NCBI GenBank assembly: GCA_023392755.1
Contig: JAEWNM010000102.1
Coordinates: 1-9,744, forward strand
Direction: 5' to 3'
Source: Bacillota bacterium
GTDB lineage: Bacteria; Bacillota; Clostridia; Christensenellales; Aristaeellaceae
Length of the DNA: 9,744 bases
The notes beneath the pieces are model-generated. The model worked only from the letters and a program-made list of their open reading frames with translations. It had not been told where the DNA came from and did no database searches. Position numbers and translations under genes: made by a program. Positions within the stretch are counted from its first letter, which is position 1. The number at the start of each line of letters is the position of its first letter. Shown here one piece after another: positions 6,016 to 9,744 of the stretch.

Positions 6016-6744
6016 ATGATTTTATTTGAGGATGTTCATGTACGGTTTGGCCCGCTGCATGTGTTGAAGGGTATCAACCTCACAATTCCAAGCGGCTCCA
6101 AAACGGTGATTATCGGGCCAAGCGGCAGCGGGAAAAGCACGCTGTTGCGCACCATCAACCTGTTTGAAAAACCAAGCCATGGCAGGGTGCTAGTGAATGG
6201 GAAAGACATGTGCCGCCTGCGTGGCAGCCAGTTGTACAAAGCCCGCCAGGGTATTGGCATGGTTTTTCAAAATTTCAATCTTTATCCGCACAAGACCGTG
6301 CTGGAAAACCTGACCATGGCGCCCGTGGCTTTAAAGGGCGAAAGCAAAGGGATCGTGACGGAGCGGGCGCTTAAGCACCTGAGGGATGTCAATATCATTG
6401 AGAAGAAGGATTCGTACCCAAGCCAATTGTCCGGCGGGCAGCAGCAGCGGGTGGCCATTGCCAGGGCGCTGACTATGAACCCGGAGATTCTGTTGTTTGA
6501 TGAGCCAACTTCGGCGCTGGACCCGGAAATGATCAAGGAAGTGCTGGATATCATGGAGCGGGTGGCAAAGCAGAACATTACAATGCTGTTTGTCACCCAT
6601 GAAATGAACTTCGCCGAGCATATCGCCGACCGGGTGCTGTTTCTGGACGAGGGCAACATACTGGAGGATGGCACACCGGATCAGGTGTTTCATCGCCCGA
6701 TAAGCGAGCGTACCAGCTCGTTCCTGGGCAAGATATTGCACTAA
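6016..6744 (+). CDS. Polar amino acid ABC transporter, ATP-binding subunit (GlnQ/HisP type)
   Basis: This 242-residue cytoplasmic ATPase powers an amino acid importer. It has every ABC element: Walker A GPSGSGKST (34-42), Q-loop glutamine Gln85 in VFQNFNLYPH, signature LSGGQQQR (138-145), Walker B ILLFDEPTSALDP (158-170) and the switch histidine His195 in VTHEM. Length and the FNLYPH/LSGGQQQR wording fit the polar amino acid (PAAT) family, subfamily GlnQ/HisP/ArtP. The frame stays open upstream to a TTG at 5884, but that extension would contain the consensus promoter and has no family similarity. The ATG at 6016 has AAGGGGG at 6002-6008 with seven-base spacing and begins directly with the conserved strand ILFEDVHVRFG. 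The binding protein gene follows 20 bases after its stop. The transported amino acid cannot be read from this subunit. Confidence 0.94.
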   Translation: MILFEDVHVRFGPLHVLKGINLTIPSGSKTVIIGPSGSGKSTLLRTINLFEKPSHGRVLVNGKDMCRLRGSQLYKARQGIGMVFQNFNLYPHKTVLENLTMAPVALKGESKGIVTERALKHLRDVNIIEKKDSYPSQLSGGQQQRVAIARALTMNPEILLFDEPTSALDPEMIKEVLDIMERVAKQNITMLFVTHEMNFAEHIADRVLFLDEGNILEDGTPDQVFHRPISERTSSFLGKILH

Positions 6745-6764
6745 ACGAGGGGGAGGGTACCTGC

Positions 6765-7643
6765 ATGAAAAAAGTTCTGGCGGTATTTCTTGCACTTACA
6801 CTTTTGCTGCTTACCACATCCGCTCTGGCGGAAGCCTCCTTCAACGCGGAGGATCCTGCCATCAAGGCAATCCTGGACCGCGGCAAGCTGTTGGTGGGCG
6901 TGAAGGCCGACGTGCCAAAGTTCGGTTATCAGGAGCTGGGCGCTGCCTATGAGGGCCTGGAGATCGACCTGGCCAAAGCACTGGCCAAGCAGCTGCTGGG
7001 TGATGAAAATGCCGTGGCCTTCACCGCTGTAACCGCCGCCACCCGCGGCCCGCTTTTGGATACGGGCGAGCTGGATATGGTCATCGCCACATTCACCATC
7101 AAGCCTGACCGCATTTTGCAGTACGAATTCTCCAAGCCATATTTTGTTGATGCCATTGGCCTCCTGGTGAAAAAAGCTTCCGGCATTGCGGGCTTTGCCG
7201 ATTTGAACGGCAAAAACATCGGCGTGGCTCAGTCTGCCACTACCCGGGCTGCGCTGGAAGCGGCCGCCGCCGAAAAAGGCTTCGCCTTGAATTTTTCGGA
7301 ATACCCCAGTTATCCCGATATCAAGGCAGCGCTGGACAGCGGACGCATCGACTGCTTCTCCGTAGACAAGGCGATTTTGATGGGGTATGTGGACGATACC
7401 GTGACGCTGCTGTCCGATTCCTTCGCCAGCCAGCCCTACGGCGTGGCTGTCAAGAAGGGCAATACGGAGCTGATTGGCGTTGTGAACAGCCTGATCGCCA
7501 ACATGCGTTCTTCCGGCGATATGGATGCCATGGTTTCAAAATGGGAGCTGGTTCCAGTGGACTGGTCGGTAGTGGATGGCTACGACACCTTGTGGGAACA
7601 GGCTGCCGAGTTGGCTTCCGCAACACCCACACCACAGCCCTAA
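6765..7643 (+). CDS. Amino acid ABC transporter substrate-binding protein (SBP family 3)
   Basis: This 292-residue exported solute-binding protein captures an amino acid for the importer. Residues 1-22 are a signal peptide (MKK, a leucine-rich core, then SALA before EA), consistent with signal peptidase I cleavage. There is no lipobox cysteine, unusual for a monoderm binding protein. The mature part is SBP_bac_3: KLLVGVKADVPKFGY (41-55), EGLEIDLAKALAKQL (63-77), a TIKPDR segment (111-116), FSKPYFVDAIGLLVK (122-136), and DCFSVDKAILMGY (196-208). By alignment to E. coli GlnH, Thr111/Arg116 correspond to Thr70/Arg75 and Asp201 to Asp157, the residues that hold the alpha-carboxylate and alpha-amino groups. 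A free amino acid is therefore a better ligand guess than 5-oxoproline, whose nitrogen is locked in an amide. The C-terminus ends in a short Thr/Pro tail. GGGAGGG at 6751-6757 precedes the ATG by seven bases. Confidence 0.92.
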   Translation: MKKVLAVFLALTLLLLTTSALAEASFNAEDPAIKAILDRGKLLVGVKADVPKFGYQELGAAYEGLEIDLAKALAKQLLGDENAVAFTAVTAATRGPLLDTGELDMVIATFTIKPDRILQYEFSKPYFVDAIGLLVKKASGIAGFADLNGKNIGVAQSATTRAALEAAAAEKGFALNFSEYPSYPDIKAALDSGRIDCFSVDKAILMGYVDDTVTLLSDSFASQPYGVAVKKGNTELIGVVNSLIANMRSSGDMDAMVSKWELVPVDWSVVDGYDTLWEQAAELASATPTPQP

Positions 7644-7677
7644 AGCCTGCCGCAGCATAGAATAATGGATATGGGCG

Positions 7678-7707
7678 AGTTTCCGCCATCGTTTGGTGGC
7701 GGAAACT
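7678..7707 (+). terminator. Intercistronic hairpin between binding protein and permease genes
   Basis: AGTTTCCGCCA (7678-7688) and TGGCGGAAACT (7697-7707) form a perfect 11-base-pair stem around an eight-base loop. Only a weak T/C-rich run follows (TTCCCTGTTCTT), so it may be a leaky terminator or a 3'-end stabiliser rather than a full stop. Such elements after binding protein genes are known to keep their mRNA in excess over permease mRNA. It lies 34 bases after the SBP stop and about 43 before the permease ATG. Confidence 0.7.
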
Positions 7708-7750
7708 TTCCCTGTTCTTGTACACAACAAACCGGATGGATGTGAGGCCC

Positions 7751-8425
7751 ATGCAAAGCGGACCCTTTTCCATAAGAAACTGGGAAACATGGTTTGCAGA
7801 TTGGAAATTTTTTGCCGAGGGATTTGAAAGAACGCTGCTGATTTCCGGCCTGGGGCTTTTATTTACTTTGATCATCGGCATTGCGTTGGGCATGGTTCTT
7901 TGCAGCAGGCAAAAGGCGCTCATCGTTCTCATTAAGGCTTATATGTCAGTTTTTCAGAATACGCCTCTGGTGATGCAGATCTTTATATATTACAATGTGC
8001 TGCCCAGGTTGGGCGTTGTGTGGGGCACGGTTCCCCTTGGCGTAATCGGCCTGGCGCTGTATACCGGTGCCTATGCCGCAGATATCGTGGCCAGCGCCAT
8101 ACGGGCTGTTCCCTTCGGGCAGATGGAGGCGGCCTCCAGCCAGGGATTCAGCTTTCTGGGCGGTATGTTTCGGGTAGTGCTGCCCCAGGCTCTAAAGATA
8201 GGACTGCCGCCTATGACGAATCAGGCGGTGAACCTGATTAAGAATTCGTCTGTCATGGCCGTTGTCGCCGGGGGCGAATTGATGTATGCCGCCAATATTT
8301 GGAGCGGCAGCAATCTGATTTACGGGCCCACCTTTGTCATGACCGGTCTTATGTATTTAGCCATTTGTCTGCCCATTTCCCTCCTGGCCCGAAAGCTGGA
8401 GAAAAGGAGCATGAATAATGGATAA
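7751..8425 (+). CDS. Amino acid ABC transporter permease 1 (HisM/GlnP type)
   Basis: This 224-residue inner-membrane permease is one half of the importer channel. It has a short charged and aromatic N-terminus, a hydrophobic helix around 28-50, the conserved FQNTPLVMQIFIYYN segment (68-82), further helices near 95-120 and 160-180, and a last one near 190-214. The cytoplasmic EAA loop that docks on the ATPase is EAASSQGFSFLGG followed by VLPQALKIGLPP (126-154). The start is uncertain: ATG at 7751 has GTGAGG only three bases away, ATG at 7736 has no good ribosome binding site, and the frame opens further to a TTG at 7718. Position 7751 gives the usual family length. It overlaps the next permease by eight bases, which implies coupled translation and a heterodimeric channel. 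Confidence 0.92.
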   Translation: MQSGPFSIRNWETWFADWKFFAEGFERTLLISGLGLLFTLIIGIALGMVLCSRQKALIVLIKAYMSVFQNTPLVMQIFIYYNVLPRLGVVWGTVPLGVIGLALYTGAYAADIVASAIRAVPFGQMEAASSQGFSFLGGMFRVVLPQALKIGLPPMTNQAVNLIKNSSVMAVVAGGELMYAANIWSGSNLIYGPTFVMTGLMYLAICLPISLLARKLEKRSMNNG

Positions 8426-9098
8426 TCCGTGGATCACGGCTTTTGAAAAGGTATATACGGTCAAGATCATGACCTTTCTGGGACAGGGGCTTGCAAATAC
8501 TTTGTACATTGCCGCCATGACCATTGCGCTCAGCTTTGTGCTTGGCACCATATTGGGGCTTCTTCGGCAAAGCAGGCTGCCTGCTTTTAAGCAATTGGCA
8601 ACCGTGTATATCGAAACAGTGCGGAATATCCCGCTGACGCTTTTTATCATCAGCATGCGGTTTATGACAAAACTGCCGCCGCTTGAAAGCGGCATCGCAG
8701 CAATGACCATCTTCACTTCGGCCATTGTGGCGGAAATCGTGCGCGGCGGGCTCAACAGCGTGAACAAGGGCCAGTGGGAAGCCGCCTATTCCCAGGGTTT
8801 TAGCTGGGTAGGAAGCCTTTGGCACGTTATCGTGCCTCAGGCGGTACGCCGCATCCGTTCGCCCCTGGTATCCCAGTTTGTGACCACCGTCAAGGATACC
8901 TCCTTTTGCGCGGTGGTGGGTACCTATGAGCTATCCTTTACCAGCAAGATTGCGGCTGCCCACCATAGCATGGTGACGTCGGAGGATATCATCGTTATTT
9001 ACATGACGGTGACAGTGATGTATTATCTTATCAACCTGATCTTCGCCACCGTCGCCCGCCACACGCGGGACAGTGCCGCCAAGGGATTGGTGAGGTGA
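8418..9098 (+). CDS. Amino acid ABC transporter permease 2 (HisQ/GlnP type)
   Basis: The second permease (226 residues) completes the channel. A transmembrane helix spans about 25-49 (GLANTLYIAAMTIALSFVLG), followed by the family segment VYIETVRNIPLTLFIIS (63-79). Further helices lie near 92-108 and 190-212. The EAA loop reads EAAYSQGFSWVGSLW and then VPQAVRRIRSPL (121-150), and TTVKDTSFCAVVG (156-168) is the usual 'KDTSL'-type motif after it. GGAG at 8406-8409 is eight bases before the ATG, inside the end of permease 1. The two permeases share fold and motifs but differ in sequence, as in paired HisQ/HisM systems. It is the last gene of the transporter operon; no integral regulator or metabolic gene follows directly. 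Confidence 0.92.
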   Translation: MDNPWITAFEKVYTVKIMTFLGQGLANTLYIAAMTIALSFVLGTILGLLRQSRLPAFKQLATVYIETVRNIPLTLFIISMRFMTKLPPLESGIAAMTIFTSAIVAEIVRGGLNSVNKGQWEAAYSQGFSWVGSLWHVIVPQAVRRIRSPLVSQFVTTVKDTSFCAVVGTYELSFTSKIAAAHHSMVTSEDIIVIYMTVTVMYYLINLIFATVARHTRDSAAKGLVR

Positions 9099-9103
9099 CC
9101 GCC

Positions 9104-9126
9104 AGAGACAACGATGATGTCTTTTT
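9104..9126 (+). terminator. Possible weak terminator after the transporter operon
   Basis: AGACA (9106-9110) pairs with TGTCT (9118-9122) around a seven-base loop, with a G-U and an A-U pair extending it outward, and a T5 run overlaps the right arm at 9122-9126. It begins five bases after the last permease stop. The stem is short and AU-rich, so termination would be inefficient. It is the best candidate near the operon end. Confidence 0.35.
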
Positions 9127-9269
9127 CACGGCCAGGCACTCTTCGCCTGCTCCGTAAGCCTCATCTGACACAATTACCGCATTGCCTTGCTGCCGTTTAC
9201 CGCGCTCGTTTCACCGGAGGGCATTCCACCCCTTCAACATGTCCATTGTATACTGGGATTGCAAAACGG

Positions 9270-9315
9270 ATTGTCTCGTAGACAATGCCTGCCGGAAAGG
9301 CTTCTGTCGTTTTTT
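9270..9315 (+). promoter_or_regulatory. Palindrome and T-run in the gap before the last gene
   Basis: The 318-base gap 9099-9416 holds no convincing gene. Its clearest element is ATTGTCT (9270-9276) / AGACAAT (9280-9286), a perfect 7+7 inverted repeat with a three-base centre. The right arm could alternatively join a second fold in which GACA (9281-9284) pairs with TGTC (9305-9308) and GCC with GGC, followed by T6 at 9310-9315. It may be an operator, a terminator or an attenuator; the sequence does not decide. The 9-mer TGTATACTG also occurs twice, at 9247-9255 and 9372-9380. Confidence 0.3.
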
Positions 9316-9416
9316 GCGTACAGGGGCCTTTCTTTGCGCTCCGGTCCGACAAGGGTGACGAAGGTGATTCCTGTATACTGTTTCAAGACATATCGGAACA
9401 AGTATGGAGGAACAGA

Positions 9417-9725
9417 ATGAGCGGCGGCGCGCAGGCGGCGGAATATGAGGAAAAACGGAAGCGGATGAATCCCCTGGCCCGGTGGCTGGCCAGGGGGAAG
9501 CTTTTGTTGGAAGCCTGGCTTCATACGGCAGGGAAGCCTTCTTTGCTGGCGGCCACCACTTTCTTTTTGTCCTTTGCCCAGTGCTTTCGCGTGCCGTCAC
9601 CCTTTGCCGCCGCCTGGATCATCGCGCTGGGTGCCTGCGGGTATCCTTTGTGCTGGCCGGCCGTAGGCTGTGCGGCTGCATTTTGCATGCGGCTGATATG
9701 GCATATTCCCTCGGATATATGGTAA
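9417..9725 (+). CDS. Membrane protein N-terminus, possibly SpoIIE, ending at an in-frame TAA
   Basis: The reading frame gives 102 residues. A basic, soluble N-terminus of about 40 residues is followed by hydrophobic segments near 41-57, 62-79 and 81-95. A short cytoplasmic lead, then a helix, then a Pro-Phe-Ala segment (SPFAAAWIIALGA, 61-73) resembles the start of the sporulation phosphatase SpoIIE, whose N-terminal half is a multi-pass membrane domain; this is a weak family guess. GGAGG at 9406-9410 sets the start; an extension upstream to 9285 has no such site. TAA at 9723-9725 interrupts it. If read through, the frame continues to the window edge as YVGCAA, still hydrophobic and echoing AVGCAAA at 82-88. 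One C-to-T change from CAA would explain the stop. It could equally be a genuine small membrane protein. Confidence 0.45.
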   Translation: MSGGAQAAEYEEKRKRMNPLARWLARGKLLLEAWLHTAGKPSLLAATTFFLSFAQCFRVPSPFAAAWIIALGACGYPLCWPAVGCAAAFCMRLIWHIPSDIW

Positions 9726-9742
9726 TACGTAGGCTGTGCGGC
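9662..9742 (+). repeat. 15-base direct repeat, two in-frame copies
   Basis: CGTAGGCTGTGCGGC occurs at 9662-9676 and again at 9728-9742, exactly 66 bases (22 codons) apart and in the same frame, each encoding V-G-C-A-A. The second copy lies just beyond the TAA at 9723. The bases between are not themselves repeated, so this is not a simple tandem duplication. The spacing is about one transmembrane helix plus a turn. Confidence 0.75.
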
Positions 9743-9744
9743 CC

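Noticed and set aside
1..9744. CRISPR arrays, insertion sequences, phage genes, tRNA and rRNA
   Set aside because: No spaced repeat array, transposase or integrase motif, terminal repeats, or structural RNA signature was found on either strand.

Overview
The window looks like a chromosomal segment from a spore-forming-type Firmicute, most likely a Clostridia lineage. The reasons are strong GGAGG-type ribosome binding sites, consensus housekeeping promoters, a moderately high G+C content judged by eye, Bacillus-like D-amino acid aminotransferase and Pxp proteins, and a SpoIIE-like N-terminus at the right edge. That placement is an inference. I see no mobile element, CRISPR array, tRNA or rRNA.

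Layout. Positions 1-123 hold the tail end of an upstream region and an intrinsic terminator. A promoter at 306-334 then drives a tight six-gene plus-strand operon (430-5684): D-amino acid aminotransferase (dat), a DUF4392 protein (D-glutamate cyclase C-terminal family), pxpB, pxpC, a DUF1445 protein (D-glutamate cyclase N-terminal/YcsI family) and pxpA. A strong terminator closes it at 5698-5732. A second plus-strand operon (6016-9098) starts from a perfect TTGACA-N17-TATAAT promoter. It encodes a complete polar amino acid ABC importer: ATPase, secreted binding protein and two permeases, with a stable hairpin between the binding protein and the permeases. After a 318-base gap, a membrane protein that may be the N-terminus of SpoIIE begins at 9417 and meets an in-frame TAA at 9723.

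How the genes fit together. The two families that are fused in the vertebrate D-glutamate cyclase (DGLUCY: DUF1445 + DUF4392) are separate genes here. They are interleaved with all three subunits of the prokaryotic 5-oxoprolinase PxpABC and preceded by a D-amino acid aminotransferase. The simplest reading is a catabolic or salvage module for D-glutamate and 5-oxoproline. D-glutamate could be cyclised to 5-oxo-D-proline or transaminated to 2-oxoglutarate, and 5-oxoproline could be opened to glutamate by ATP-dependent PxpABC. The adjacent importer could bring in an amino acid substrate. The domain calls are secure. The assembled pathway, and in particular whether PxpABC accepts the D-isomer, is inference and is the most interesting point in the window.
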